In this document: positions 1-11,884 of the stretch, in pieces
Layout: every line of letters starts with the position of its first letter
How positions within the stretch are numbered: the stretch's first letter is position 1
From: Amaurobius ferox
Lineage: Eukaryota; Arthropoda; Arachnida; Araneae; Amaurobiidae
Direction of reading: 5' to 3'
DNA: 64,000 nt
Assembly (NCBI GenBank): GCA_951213105.1
Contig: OX578147.1
Location: 122,107,399 to 122,171,398 of the forward strand
The notes under the pieces: model-generated
Seen by the model: only the letters and a program-made list of their open reading frames with translations
Told to the model about the DNA's origin: nothing
Database searches by the model: none
Made by a program: the position numbers and the translations under genes

Positions 1-345
1 CTGGGGGGGGGGGAGGGGGCACTCCAAGAGAGTGGCTACGAGTCTTAGTTTCTTATAGTTCTGGTCCTCCCTACCTGAGGGTTACACAAACTGCTGAGTG
101 TTTCCGCGAAGCAGGCTCTTTACAGGTTGCTGGGCTGAACTGGGTTTTATAACCATAGTCCCAGATCCGTAGGCTACTGGAGTCGAGTCTCTTCGGGACC
201 ATCTGCCTGCTCCTGCCCGGTGAATGGTCCCACTGACTACGCCCCCTTGTCGCGGTCTCGCCTGATTGCGAATATAACCACTTTGGTCCTCCACCGTTAG
301 CCGGCATAAATCTTCAGATTGTCGCGGAGATTCCGACTGAACCTG
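1..345 (-). repeat. GC-rich interspersed repeat G1, copy 1 (partial)
   Basis: A GC-rich block in AT-rich surroundings. Read on the minus strand it matches the two units at 29250-29965: shared stretches include GATGGTCCCGAAGAG, a TACGGATHTGGGNCTATGGT segment, CCTGTRAAGAGCCT and, at the end, TAGGAGTGCCCCC or close to it. The plus-strand start (positions 2-19) is a G-run that corresponds to the C-run ending this repeat at 29965. A short open frame (71-307, minus) follows the repeat, but the equivalent frame is not kept in the other copies, so I do not call it a gene. The class of element is unknown to me. Confidence 0.7.
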
Positions 346-499
346 CCCACATCAGATTTCTTTTCTAGTTTTATTTTAGTTTTCTCCATCATTTCACTAT
401 ATGACACTACCACTGCGGTATTTTAGCAGTCTCCCTTACTCAGTAAGTTCATTTATCGTATAGTTCTTGACTTCCATGCATTGAATAAAACCCATAACG

Positions 500-1035
500 A
501 ATTTTTGAAATAATCGCCTGCTTTTTAACTCCATGTGCGCAAGCTTTCATGTCTTGATCTTATTTATTTATTTAACGCTCCAATTATCCTTCAACCACAG
601 TCTTTACTCTTCTGTTAGACGCTTTAAAACTTTTCAGTAACTATGTTTCAAACTCCAGATAGATATCGAATATCCGACTTTTGAAACAATCGTCTGCTTT
701 TTTATTCCATGTGCGCAACATTTTAAGTCTTTACCCATTTATGTATTTATTTATTTAACGCTCCAATTATCCTTCAACCACAGTCTTTACTCTTCAGTTA
801 GACCCTTTAAAACATTTCAGTAACTATGTTTTAAACTCCAAATAGATATCGAATATCCGATTTTTGAAACAATCGTCTGCTTTTTAACTCCATGTGCGCA
901 ACATTTTAAATCTTGACCCATTTATGTATTTATTTATTTAAATTCCAATTATCCTTTAACCACAGTCTTTACTCTTCTGTTAGATGCTTTAAAACTTTTC
1001 AGTAACTATGTTTTAAACTCCAGATAGATATTGAA
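500..1035. repeat. 183-bp tandem repeat, about three copies
   Basis: The phrase AACGCTCCAATTATCC recurs at 574 and 757, and a diverged form at 941, a period of 183-184 bp. Each unit also has CATGTGCGCAA, a TATTTATTTATTTA tract and CAGTAACTATGTTT. Units differ by scattered substitutions and small indels. The last unit runs directly into repeat R4. Confidence 0.85.
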
Positions 1036-1250
1036 TAACGTTTATGAAGACAGCATAAGTGTAAAATCGATTAATTCCTCTTCCTGTTATGGATTAAAAT
1101 ATATTGAAAGAAAAATTTCTCCTGTTTCCTAGGACTAAAGATTTCTAATTATCTCTTGTTTTACGTCCCATAAAATTAAAGACTGAGGTAGATGTTTTTC
1201 TTGTGATTTCCTGCCTATAATGAAAAAGCTTTATTTTTTTTCAATTATAA
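1030..1250 (+). repeat. Interspersed repeat R4, copy 1
   Basis: It aligns by eye with 4140-4350 in the same orientation: TTGAATAACGTTTATRAAG, then a roughly colinear stretch through TATCTTGTTTTAYGTCC and AATTTAAAGAC. Both copies follow a tandem array (183 bp here, 70 bp there), which suggests the block and its array moved or duplicated together. Confidence 0.65.
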
Positions 1251-1579
1251 GCATTTTAATTATAAGATAATGAATTTTGTGTTGATATATTGTTGAATAA
1301 TGTATTTTTGGTTGATTAAAAAAAGTTTTCTGATTTCAGCTAGAAATTGATCTAGCAAAACTGATTATTTTTATTTTGATTAGTATCCATGTGCATTGTT
1401 ACGTATAAAAAACTTAATATTGAAAAATCAATATATTTTACATGCATTTTCGTTAAAATGTCTATCTGTTTGTGGCGTCTGTTTCAAACGATAATCACAT
1501 CGTACGGCCATGACATTTGATACAGAGGTACTTCAGGACACTGAATGATGCGTCGCAGTGAGAGTTTTTATAAATTCAA

Positions 1580-1680
1580 ATTAGTTTTTAAGTTATTTTA
1601 TGTTTTAGTGCGATTTAGGTCTATTTTGAGCGACTTTCACACTAATCAGTTTCTTAGCGATCGAAATTATTGTCTTGAAG
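1580..1680 (+). repeat. Interspersed repeat R8, copy 1
   Basis: The segment ATTTTGAGCGAYTTTCAC followed by TTAGCGATCGAAA recurs at 63610-63710 in the same orientation with scattered changes. No boundary or target duplication was recognised. Confidence 0.55.
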
Positions 1681-1918
1681 CAACAAATTATTCTAAAATA
1701 TAAATTTGAAGCGGGCGGGGCGTCTTTCATACCAAAAGCGTTCGAAATATGGACGGCTTGGAAAAAGCGCTTAGCAGTGAGATAAAAACTAAACTTTTTG
1801 TTAACAGTATAGATAGTATGATGCAAAACAGGAAGAAAATCAATGTGTTGCAGTATTTGGTATTTTAGGGGTGGAGCACACAAAAATGCTCGATTGGCCA
1901 AACAAATGAGAAATATCC

Positions 1919-1987
1919 TATCCTGTTAAATAGGATAATAAATATCCTGTTAAATAGGATATAATAAATATCCTGTTAAATAGGATA
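1919..1987. repeat. Triplicated 19-nt imperfect palindrome
   Basis: TATCCTGTTAAATAGGATA occurs three times (1919-1937, 1943-1961, 1969-1987) at spacings of 24 and 26 nt. Each copy can fold on itself (TATCCT with AGGATA). It could be three phased binding sites or simply a young minisatellite. The sequence does not decide between these. Confidence 0.85.
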
Positions 1988-2178
1988 GTTAAATATTATG
2001 TTCATTGTGAGGTCGTGGAGTTTCAACGGTTATTTTGCTAGTTATTGACTAATTTCGCAGATAACTTTTATGTTGAAGACTAAAAAAAATATAATTCTTT
2101 CATTACCTCATTAACAAGAACTATTTGCTTCTTGTGTCGTATTTGCAATCTAATACTCAGTTATTTGGTTTAGATTTT

Positions 2179-3040
2179 TACTTTCCTTATATACATAATG
2201 TATAAGGAAAGTATTGTGACGGAGTCGAAAATTCGAATTCGATTTTTTGACGGGAGAGCACGTTTCAAGCATCCCTGATCACGAATCAGACATTTTTGAG
2301 GTGATTTTTGAAGTTTTTCTCTGTGTGTGTGTGACAGTATGTGTGTGTGTGTGTGTGTGTGTGTGGAGACGATATCTCACGAATGAATGAAGAGATTCGA
2401 ATGAAATTTGGTTCAAAAATCACAATCTGTGAATACTGGAAGCCTATTGTTTTTAAACGCAATCAAATCGCCAGAACGCCCTTAAATTATCGAGTGAACT
2501 TTTGAAAAAATTATAAAAAAATCAAAACCTTTAATATAGTTACGCAAATAGGCATTTCTTTATCAAAAAATCCCATAAATAGAAAAAAATATATTAACCG
2601 TTGAGAAACATGTTCACTTTTCATATGTAATATCATGCGATAAATTGGGTGACTTCATTCTCCTGGATCTAGCGCATTCCATTCCTGAGAAAAGATACTT
2701 TGAGTAATACTTTTGTATTTGAACGCCAATAGTCATTTATCTGCTATAAGAATAACTTATTTTTACATCCATAACGCTTGGCGAGATTTTGGTGACGAAT
2801 TTGGCGGAATGTTGCCAACTTGGCGACTTTTTAAAATGTTACCAAATTAACGAAAATCTCTCCAAATGGATAAAAATGACCCTAAATCAATGAAAATGAC
2901 GACTAATTGACGAAAATTCAGTATCTTGGAAAGAATATAAGTATCAACTATAAGAATAACCTATTTTTTTTTACTGTAAAAGTAGTAAATTCATTGCATT
3001 ATATAAGGAAAGTCATGTGCTGCCCATATCAGATTTTTTT
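2179..3040 (+). mobile_element. F2 family element, copy 1 (hairpin-headed, non-coding)
   Basis: It begins with a near-perfect palindrome at 2179-2213 (TACTTTCCTTATATAC against TATAAGGAAAGTA) followed by ATTGTGACGG. It continues through a TG microsatellite (2320-2366), GGAGACGATATCTCACG and AATGAAATTTGGT, and ends with TATAAGGAAAGTCATGTGCT and a T-run. The first and last ACTTTCCTTATA motifs are inverted relative to each other. Other copies lie at 15331 (minus), 25623 (minus, partial) and 62462 (end only). The same head begins each unit of the array at 50.7-59.3 kb. No open frame of note, so it is presumably non-autonomous. I cannot assign it to a named superfamily. Confidence 0.7.
2320..2366. 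repeat. TG dinucleotide microsatellite inside F2 copy 1
   Basis: A run of TG interrupted by ACAGTA. The F2 copy at 15331-16037 has the complementary CA run at the equivalent place, so the microsatellite belongs to the element. Confidence 0.9.
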
Positions 3041-3734
3041 TTAAATTATTAATTAAATTTTATTGAATAAATTTATTAAATAAATTTTATTTTATTATGT
3101 ACTTTGAAAGTTTAACAAAATTTGTTTCAATAGTAATGTACGCAAATTTAATTACTTCTTATAGAACTCTGAACATGATCTATATGAAATAAGTTTTAAT
3201 AGAGAGAGAGTTTTTAAAGGATGCCTCGTTATAATTCGGTTGACTGATTTCAATCATTTATATTAGTTGCGAAAATTTTTCGATTAGTCAGTCAATTATG
3301 ACACATTGACACAAGTTCTTATTTCTTTAGTGGATAATATAGTCTTTTCTTCGTTTAAATGTACTACTTAACTGAAACCAATATTTGTTTTATATAAAAT
3401 AATTTCTATTCCACTAGGTGCTTATTAGATTATTTTACTTTGTTTGATGGGCATCTCAAACTTATGGTAGATTCAATGATATATTTTCTTTCTTCAACAG
3501 GTTATGTTCTTAACGGAATAGTGGATTGAATTCAAATAAATCAATGGCTTAATCTAGTTCTTAATCTTGTGATGCTGCATGACTGAATTGGAATAATTTA
3601 AATGTTTATTAGCCAAATTCTTTAACCAAATTATAATCGAATGCGTCTTTCATATTCACTGTTTTGTTGATGACACTTAATTCACTGTTGGTGTTATTTA
3701 ATGGTGAGGAATGAGTTTTTTAAAGTCGCACTGG
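3041..3734. other. No feature recognised
   Basis: AT-rich sequence without a long open frame, repeat or RNA signature that I can see. Confidence 0.5.
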
Positions 3735-4092
3735 AAACTAATTAAATTTCTTATTTACATAATTTTTCTTAATTTGAAACTGTAAATCTTTTAGATCATT
3801 TTCCTTATTATTGGTGAATTTCTATTTTACAAAATCGTTTTCAAGTTGAAACATATAAATCTTATAGAACACTTTCCCCCACTCTCAGTGAATTCCTAAT
3901 TTACAGAATATTTCTGAAGTTAAAACTATAAATATTTTAATACATTTCCCCTATTCTTAGTGAATTCCTAATTTACTGATTTTTCAGTTGAAACTATAAA
4001 TCCTTTGGCGCATTTCCCCTATTCTCAGTGAATTCCTAATTTGCAGAATATTTCTCAAGTTGAAACTATAAATATTTTTGAATATCCCCCCT
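3735..4092. repeat. 70-bp tandem repeat, about five copies
   Basis: The phrase CAGTGAATTCCTAATTT and variants recur at about 3888, 3960 and 4028 (spacing 68-72 bp), each followed by AAGTTGAAACTATAAAT and CATTTCCCCTATTC. The first two units are more diverged. It is followed by R4 copy 2. Confidence 0.85.
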
Positions 4093-4139
4093 ATTCATAA
4101 CGTGTACTTGTCTGATATGGTTTTAAACTTTTCCATGTT

Positions 4140-4350
4140 CATATTTTTAAACATCGGATAGACTATTGAATAACGTTTATAAAGCCAGCAGAACTGTGAA
4201 ATCAATTAACATCAGTTATTTTCCAATTATTGATTCAAGAATATTGAACGATAAATTTCGTCTCAGTTCTAAAAAATTAAAGAGTTTTTATTATATCTTG
4301 TTTTATGTCCAATGAATTTAAAGACGAGGCAATGGTTCTTATATTGTTTT
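4140..4350 (+). repeat. Interspersed repeat R4, copy 2
   Basis: Counterpart of 1030-1250, same orientation, starting at ATTGAATAACGTTTATAAAG. Divergence looks substantial (many substitutions and short indels), so the duplication is old. Confidence 0.65.
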
Positions 4351-5440
4351 TTTTAATGAAGTGGCTTGATTAAAAAGATTTGCTTCTATATGTGTATCAA
4401 TTATAGAAAGATAAAGGATTCTACGTAAGCCGTTTAACTGGGCGATTTAAAAAAATACTAAATTAATTTCTTTGTGAATCCATTTATTTTATTTTGATTG
4501 GCACTTTTCATATTTAATCAGACTAATATTGATGAAAATAGAAGAAGATGAGCCTGTTTGTAATATTTAAATATATTTCAGAAACCCAATTTTCTACAGG
4601 ATAATGCACGACCACATATTACCCTCGTTGTAATTTTTAATATACGTATATTATGTCATGTCGTAACCCATACAATTAAACGTGTCAAATTTAAAAACAG
4701 CCGTAAATGCATGGATTTGAAATCAACTTATTTATTTTCAAAGGAGAAAAAATATATATATTTTTTGTGAATACTATTTTAGTATGTGATAGTAAAGCAT
4801 ATGAAGTTTTATTACAAAGACTACTAATTTTGTTCATATTTTATAGAAACTGTTTATTATGTTTAAATTTATTTTCTTCAGCGATACAAATCTGAAGTCG
4901 AGTATTGCAGAATAATAGAAAGGGAAAATATTCTCATTTTAAAACTTCCTTAGTGTTCTTGCTACATTCAAAGTACAAATATGTTTTAGAAATAATAGGT
5001 AATATCTGTTTTATTAAGGCATCCAAAAGGTGAATTCATCGCTTTTTCCTGTCTCAAAGAGTATTGTATTGATTTTATTGACTGAAAGAAGTTTGCAGTG
5101 TTTATGAAGCTCCATTTCTCCAATATATATTATTTATCTCTGATAATGTAGTGGAATAAATTGCCGAAACTTCTAAAACTATCGTTTTGTCTTTTGCTAT
5201 TTTTTGATGATATATACATCGAAGAAGTCGTGCACTTCCTCGCTCACTATAACATAAGTGTAGATTACACTAATCCTTTGGTACATAAATTGATAGCTAT
5301 TCTCATCAGACTTTCAATCAGGAAAAATCGAACAAACAAATTCCTTCAGTTGTCTGCTATGCGTACGTTTTGTAATACATAGATGATGAACTACAGTTAG
5401 CCTTGAAAAAGCGTGAATCTTCCGTTCCTGTCTGAATAAA
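4351..5440. other. No gene recognised
   Basis: AT-rich sequence. The short open frames at 4707-4895 and 5161-5382 have no family signature and look like chance frames. A loose match to the phrase around TTTATGGAAAGAAAAAGTTT (near 6966) is visible at 5077-5160, hinting at another old repeat pair. Confidence 0.4.
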
Positions 5441-5465
5441 CATTTGCTAGTGAACATTAGTAAAT

Positions 5466-5900
5466 ATGCCTAAGAATACAATTTCATCTTTTGAACGCCT
5501 TAAACTTGTTGCGCTTCGCTGAAAGGACTTATGTTTTTGAGAAATTGCTTGGAAAAATTGTTGAAGCAAGAGCAGCCATATTACTGTGATAACATGGAAA
5601 CTATTCAAAATTATCGAAATGTAGCAGATAGATAGATGACCGTAGTCTTTTACGACCAACTTATAGGATCGATACCCCGAAAGGATTGATTCAAATATGA
5701 CCTGCAGGATAAAAAAAAACAATGGTTCAACGCTTCATAGAGACCTTCTCGTGCGTACTGGAACGTTTGTGTCTACGCAAACCATTGAACAACAAACTCG
5801 TTGGAAACATTCTGGCTTCCAGATATGGCAAAGGCAGTGGCTGAACCTACTTCATCGAGGAATGAGGTGCTAACGGCAAAATTCCTTATTTGGATCTTTC
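5466..5900 (+). pseudogene. Tc1-like transposase remnant, N-terminal half, dead
   Basis: From an ATG at 5466 the plus strand reads MPKNTISSFERLKLVALR, then continues through several in-frame stops (KDLCF, EIAWKNC). The order F-E-R, L-V-A-L, a short gap and E-I-A matches the first helix-turn-helix of Tc1 transposases. Further on, in another frame near 5758, GTFVSTQTIEQQTRW resembles the VSxQTIxxRL segment just before the catalytic domain. Tc1 transposases cut and paste elements with TA target duplications. Here the frame is broken by at least three stops and by frame changes. I see no clear DDE domain downstream and no terminal repeats. It can only be a fossil. The family call comes from pattern memory and a profile search would settle it. 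Confidence 0.6.
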
Positions 5901-6386
5901 AGTTATAGCGTGGAACAACTGAATTATTCTACCGGTATAAAACTATCTATATTTTTTATATGTACTGATCAGACTAAGTAAATTTAGAAGAGATGCATGG
6001 AAATAACTGAGTACTTCCGCTATAACTAGAGCTTTGGTTTCGGTGTCATTCGATCCGTTCTAGCTACGAAACCAAAGGAAAAATTCATTTTTGTATAATT
6101 ACTTGATACATCTTGCATCTAGCTGTTAATTATCCAAAATTCGATTAAGCAAATTCATTGGCTATGCAGTTAAACTGGTAAATATTAAGTTTTCGATAAA
6201 GAAGTTTTCTTCTATTTCAAAGACCAAGTTCCAGGTCATAGTCTCACAGAGGGGGATATAAATTTCATGGAAATTCAAGTGATAGGGGGTCCCAGCTCAG
6301 AGTCTTACAAGGGCAAATACAAACATTATGGAAAGTGAAATGGTGAGCAATGGCGAAGCATGAGAGGAATATAGGATGATAGCGCC
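5901..6386. other. No feature recognised
   Basis: It might contain further decayed parts of the Tc1-like element, but I could not follow the protein here. Confidence 0.35.
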
Positions 6387-6511
6387 TGCCCAAACAACCC
6401 GCTACCAAGTAACTTTTGTTTTAATTGTACATTGTTCGAAGTATGTACATAAACCATTTTGAATAATTTATAATTAAAGTGGAAATTGCTTAGTAGTGGG
6501 TTGTTTGGGCA
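6387..6511. mobile_element. 125-bp MITE-like hairpin element
   Basis: An inverted repeat with arms at 6387-6415 and 6483-6511. They begin TGCCCAAACAACCC and end GGGTTGTTTGGGCA, and 25 of 29 positions are complementary. The inner 67 nt are AT-rich. No target duplication is evident in the flanks (GATAGCGCC before, CACACTGC after), so the exact ends and superfamily stay open. Confidence 0.7.
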
Positions 6512-9500
6512 CACACTGCTTCCTCGAATTTTCTTTACGCTTCGTCGCTGGTGGTAGGGAAATGACCAGTTGAGAGCCATGCGGGGCTAACATAAAAAGT
6601 ATGAAAGTTGAGGTGTTAAACAGGGAGGTACAGACAAGCTCCGACACTGGCACTTCGCAAAAAATATACTTTGAGTCAAAAAGACGACATAATTATTAAA
6701 TATTGTTGATTAGTTTATCAAAACCCAGGATATCAAACTCTGTGAAATGATATTTTTTCCATTAAATGTGCAATTCGCTAAACTTAAATAGTATTAACAA
6801 ATTTGAAAACAGTGTTCTAATTTTAAATTGTATCGAAACTTTTGTAAAATAAAAAAAATATATATATGTTTCGAAAAATATTGAATAACAATTTTGTGAA
6901 ATTTTGAAAGGCGTCAAAAAGACCGAATTCCCATTTTCCCCTTTGGAATAGTGTTGCATTGATTTTATGGAAAGAAAAAGTTTCCGTCATTTCTGGAGCT
7001 ATATTTCTCCATTATCTGCTGTTTATCTCCAATATTGTAGTGGATAAAAAAGGAAACTGCGAAAAACGATGCTTTGTCTCTTAATTATTTCTTGATCAAT
7101 ATTAACATAATAGGAAGTATTTTTCTTTGTCAGACTACATTAATTCATAAGATTATGCTGTCGCCCTATCTTATTTACACAATGTTAATATTGAAACACA
7201 CTACACAAAAGAAAAGTAGGTGATTTTGTAACAAATCGATAAGTTCACAACTCGCGATTAACAAACGTGCTTGAGTCACAACATCGAGGAGAATCCCGGG
7301 TAGAATGAGGCACACAGTTACCTTTGTAGAACGAGATGAAGACTTGTTGTTTAGCACTAACTGTAGCTCAGGTAAAATTTCCCTACACAAGGTTCTGTAA
7401 TACCTATATAAAAATGAGCTATTTGATTTCCAGTAAAAAAAAATATTTCTTGGTTCTTTGTGTTTCAAATGGCATAGAACGCATTACGAGTTTTAACTTG
7501 CGCCCTTCATTTTATGTAATAGATTATCTTCTATCCTAGGGTCCAGCCATGATTTTTGTAGTCCTACTATGTGTAGAAAAATAAGTCTTTTGGACGTGCC
7601 AATTGCACTTAACTGTCTAATACCTTCGAGTCGTCCCCTCAAAGAGCTACCTCGCTCCTCTCGATCTGGAATCAAACTGCAAGAAAGAACCATTAGCAAG
7701 TCCTGAAGATTCTTTTCAATTTTATTTCTGCTTTGTACGAGAACCATACTTGTAATCGGTGTCGGGAATCGGAGCAAGCTTAATACGTAATCTTGGGAGC
7801 GCTAACATTATCCAGCAACACTCACTATGTCATCCGAAAACATCTAAAGTAGTTACAGTTTCTTATTGACTAAGAATTAGATATTGCAACCGTATGTATA
7901 TGAAAAATGCGGAATTGATTGCGGTTCGCGTCACCATGTCAACCAATATAAATCCTTCAATATAAGGTTTCTTCAAAAAGCACGTGTAGCATCTTTCATT
8001 CAATTGTTCTTCCTCATTTTTTAAATGGCATTGGCATTCAAATTGTAGATTTTATTGGTTAAAATGCTCCTTTGATCGTAGCTTAATTACTTTGCGAATA
8101 ATTCAAGCAAGGTCCTCCTGGGACAATCCTGAACACCGTGGTTAAATTATCCACCATATGAGACTGCATTTTAGAAAAACAGCATACTGAGAAAGCATAA
8201 TGGTGACTTTCAATTGGCTTAAAGAAACGTGGAAGATCGCAAAGCCCTGTATTTATTTTAGCTAAGAATCGAATTCGTCTCTGTAATGATAGGTCGTTCT
8301 GCGGTTAAAACCGATTTGCCCATATGCTAACTAGATGGGTGCATTGTGGCGCCGTGTATAGGAAGTTAGCTTAAGAGTGAAACGCAACAATAGAAAATTA
8401 CAACATTGCAAAGAAAATTAAAACATTGCCCCCACACTGAGGGCTGCTAATGCTGCGTGAAGTTACAGTCAGTTTGTCGCCCAGATAGGTGGTGCTCTAT
8501 TTTGTTTTATCTATGTTGCTTGCATACTATTTCAGCTTGTGTCAGGTTATTAAGCAATGACTGTAACGTAGAAGTTTATCAGTTTTTCTGAGAAAGTCTT
8601 CCAGGGCCGCATTTAAACTGTTGTCTATAAAATATATCTCCATATTTATCGTACAGTCTTAAATGGCTTGTCAGACATTTCCCCGCTCGTAAAATGGCCA
8701 TATCCTATTGATCATTTGCACTGCATGTGCCTTTCCAACCGTTAAATCTACTTCCTGTCAGTCCTGTTGGACGGAAAAATCGCTTTACCGTCTAATGTTA
8801 AGAGTTGTTTTTCTTACTGTTAGACGTTTCTTTGAGTGAAGTTATATGTTTGGAATAATAAAATTCCTACAAATTGTTTTGCGGTACAATTTCTTAATGT
8901 ATCTTTCTCAAAGACGTATATTCATATTGTTTGTCATATCTGATAACTATTTCAAGGCTGGATCCATCACCACATCGGCATTTATTTCATCCAAAATGGC
9001 GATAGAAACAACTGTGACGTCACATTGTGACGTACATTCAAATGGTAAATTCTTGATTATTCAGCAGAAAGTTTAAAATCTGAGATTTAACATTAATTAG
9101 ATACAAAACTTATAAACTTGCTGGCTGCATCTTTTTTTTTTACTATTCAGTTCCGGATGTTAATCCAGTAAATAAAATGGCTGGGATATTTCCTATATCA
9201 CATTATTTTCATCGGTTTTTAATTAAAATATATTGATATTTAAATCTAAATTCTAAAAATGTTTTAGAAAATAATCTTTTTTGAAGAGATTCTAAATATT
9301 GGTTATGAGAAAAAAAATTATATAAAAATGTTCTTTCAAAACTTTGAGAGTAATTAATTGAAACCAGATAAAGGTTGAAGTTCATGAATCTATTAATTTA
9401 TTATATAAGATGGAATTATTTCCAGATTTTATATTTGGTCACGTCTTTTAAATATTAAAAATTTATAACGAAAAAAATGGATAAATTTTATCGTTTTACA

Positions 9501-10772
9501 TTAATTATGGTTAGAAAATATCTTTAAATTTCGAAGATTAAGTTACTTATCCGTTTCTAAACACCACTGTTTTTTGCTAAATCTAAAAAAAATATTAAAA
9601 ATATTAACATATCTAATAATGTTTTTTATATTTCTTAAGACAGATATTTATTTTATTCACTTATTAATTTGCAGTAAGTTATAAATAAATTATGGTAAAA
9701 TAGTCACGTGACCTCTAAAGCATTACTGATATAATATCTAAACTTAAATTTAAACTATTTAAGTAATTCATAGTTTAAATTTTTGAATGGTTGTTATAGT
9801 CATGACGCTGTTTGGGTGTAAATAACACTGTATTTTAGATATATCAATTCATTTGCGAGAGGATTGACAATGTAATAAATACAGTGTTGCAATTCGATGT
9901 TAATTAGATATTTTGGATTTTTTTTCAATAAAACGTCTCGTTACTCTGCTTTTATTTAGTTTATAAATTATTTCCTATTTAGGTGTAAGATTTCACACTT
10001 TAAAACGATATTTTCAATTTAGATTATACCTCTTCTATTAAAATACAATCTATCATGTTAAACCAAGATTAGTGACACTGATTTTATCTCAATTAGAAAA
10101 CAATGAAAAAGTAAGTAGGTAGATATTCGGAGTTTCAAGGCTTTGGTTAATATGCAAAATTTGCTCCTCGTTTTGATAATTTTTGACAAGTCCATATCCC
10201 TCCCACCAGCAAGATAAATATTTCCCAAATCCTCTGCATACGTTTGTCAATGTATTTCATTTAAAGGGTCTCTTTAGTTTGTATACGGTGTGTTCAAGAG
10301 ACAGCTAAAGGTATTTTCAGGCATTGTTAATTTTGGACGAATATACCGCCAAGACTTTTCCAATATGATTATTCCCCAGAGGTCTATACGATGCCTAAAA
10401 CGAACAATCTCTAACTCCTCTCCAAGACGAATATTATCCGTCTCCAAAACCAAAGTCTGTTCAAGTCACTGTACAGGATAACTTGCATTTAAATACGACG
10501 CGGCGTCGGGTTGAAGATTCAACTAACGGCCTTTCTTGTTTCAACATTAATTCCAGATGAATGTATCCCAACCAAAAATGAAACCAATGCCCAGACGAAT
10601 AATCTTAAACCCCTCCAATACGAATACCCCCCCCCCCCCAAACTCTTCTCCAGATCTGTTCAATACACGTCAAAACAGAACCTACCCAACTTTACAACGA
10701 CGGCCAGTTCTGTTTACTGACAAAACTACGTTTCTTGTCTATGCATGACGTTGGCTGTTTAAATGTAACATT
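6512..10772. other. Long stretch without a recognised gene
   Basis: AT-rich sequence. Short frames here (for example 7175-7468 and 7493-7777 minus, 8846-9076 plus) show no recognisable motifs. The stretch 7180-7800 is less AT-rich than its surroundings and might be a decayed element or an old exon remnant, but I could not identify it. A C-run lies at 10629-10638. Confidence 0.4.
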
Positions 10773-11739
10773 AATACTTTTCAACTTAGTTGATAAGTTT
10801 TTATGACTTTGTTCATTCTATCTGTCTGCCTGTCTGTCCGTTCGCCCGACAACTGCCGTAAAAATGACTTTATCAAAATGAAATTTTAGTATATTATTAA
10901 GACGGTCTGTAGAACATATGGGTATGCAAATGACTAATATCACCCAATTAGTTTCGGATTTAACCTGGATTGAAAAAGTGAAATATATTGAATCCTATGG
11001 GAACTAATTTTTCAAACATTTTAAGCGAATTTAAAATTTACAAATTGCTTTAAAAATTTTAGGAAATATTTAAGTCATCTCATCAAATACATAAAAAAAA
11101 ATTCAGCAAAATATAATTGGTAGTTTTTAAAATAAAAATTAAAATAATAACTACATCCATATTATATGAAGAGATCACGTGATTCACTTCAAAATAAAAT
11201 ATGGCATCCATCTTTTTTTTCCAGTGTCAAAAACGTGATTTTAAAAGTTCTTTTAAATTTACATGCAGTGTTGCATCCGTCCTAAAACCGCTTTATTTTT
11301 GCATATTTTCTGTGCATCTATATTCTGTGCCAACGCAATTACAATATTTTTAAGTTTAAACGATCATCAAACTTTGATTATTTCTGCAACGGAACCTAAT
11401 TTTAATGGAAGCAGAATGTAAAGAAGTGATTGCAAGTATAAGAACTGCGGATTTTTTTTTCATGCAAAATTATTTAGCTTTGAGTCTGGAATAAAAGTGA
11501 TATGAATGCAATATTCATTGCTTTTACAAAGAGGTATATATTTCGATGATGTCATTTGAATAAAGTTCATTTTTGTCAATGAAGTTTTAAGTTTTCAAAT
11601 ATAATAAATTATTGTAGCTCTGTGATAATTTAAAATATATCAGCGCTGAATGTATCGCATTTTAGCGATGTTTAAATAAAATTGCATTTTAGTTGAAAAG
11701 TGTTTCATAATCAATGCTTTATGCATGATTGATCTTTCT
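10773..11739 (+). mobile_element. F1 family element, copy 1
   Basis: It begins with an imperfect palindrome (ACTTTTCAACTTAGTTGA, 10776-10793), then has a CTGTCTGCCTGTCTGTCCG tract (10822-10840), AAAATGACTTTATCAAAATG, GATCACGTGAT and ATGGCATCCATCTTTTT. Near the end TTTTAGTTGAAAAGTGTTT (11689-11707) is the inverted counterpart of the head, followed by about 30 nt ending GCATGATTGATCTTTCT. The same order is seen at 18609-19570 and, truncated, at 24478-25225. There is no coding capacity. Confidence 0.75.
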
Positions 11740-11884
11740 AGTTAAGGTATGGAATCATTTAGATATGGCATAGTCTTGATTTTGCACTAATAGAATAAAT
11801 TAACATCGTCTTTCATGGAAAAAATCTACTCAACTAGCTTTACATAAATTAATATTTTAAGTATCTAAATTAATGATATCACTG

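Noticed and set aside
1605..1901. 98-aa minus-strand frame
   Set aside because: It overlaps the R8 repeat, has no motif, and its composition is that of AT-rich noncoding DNA.
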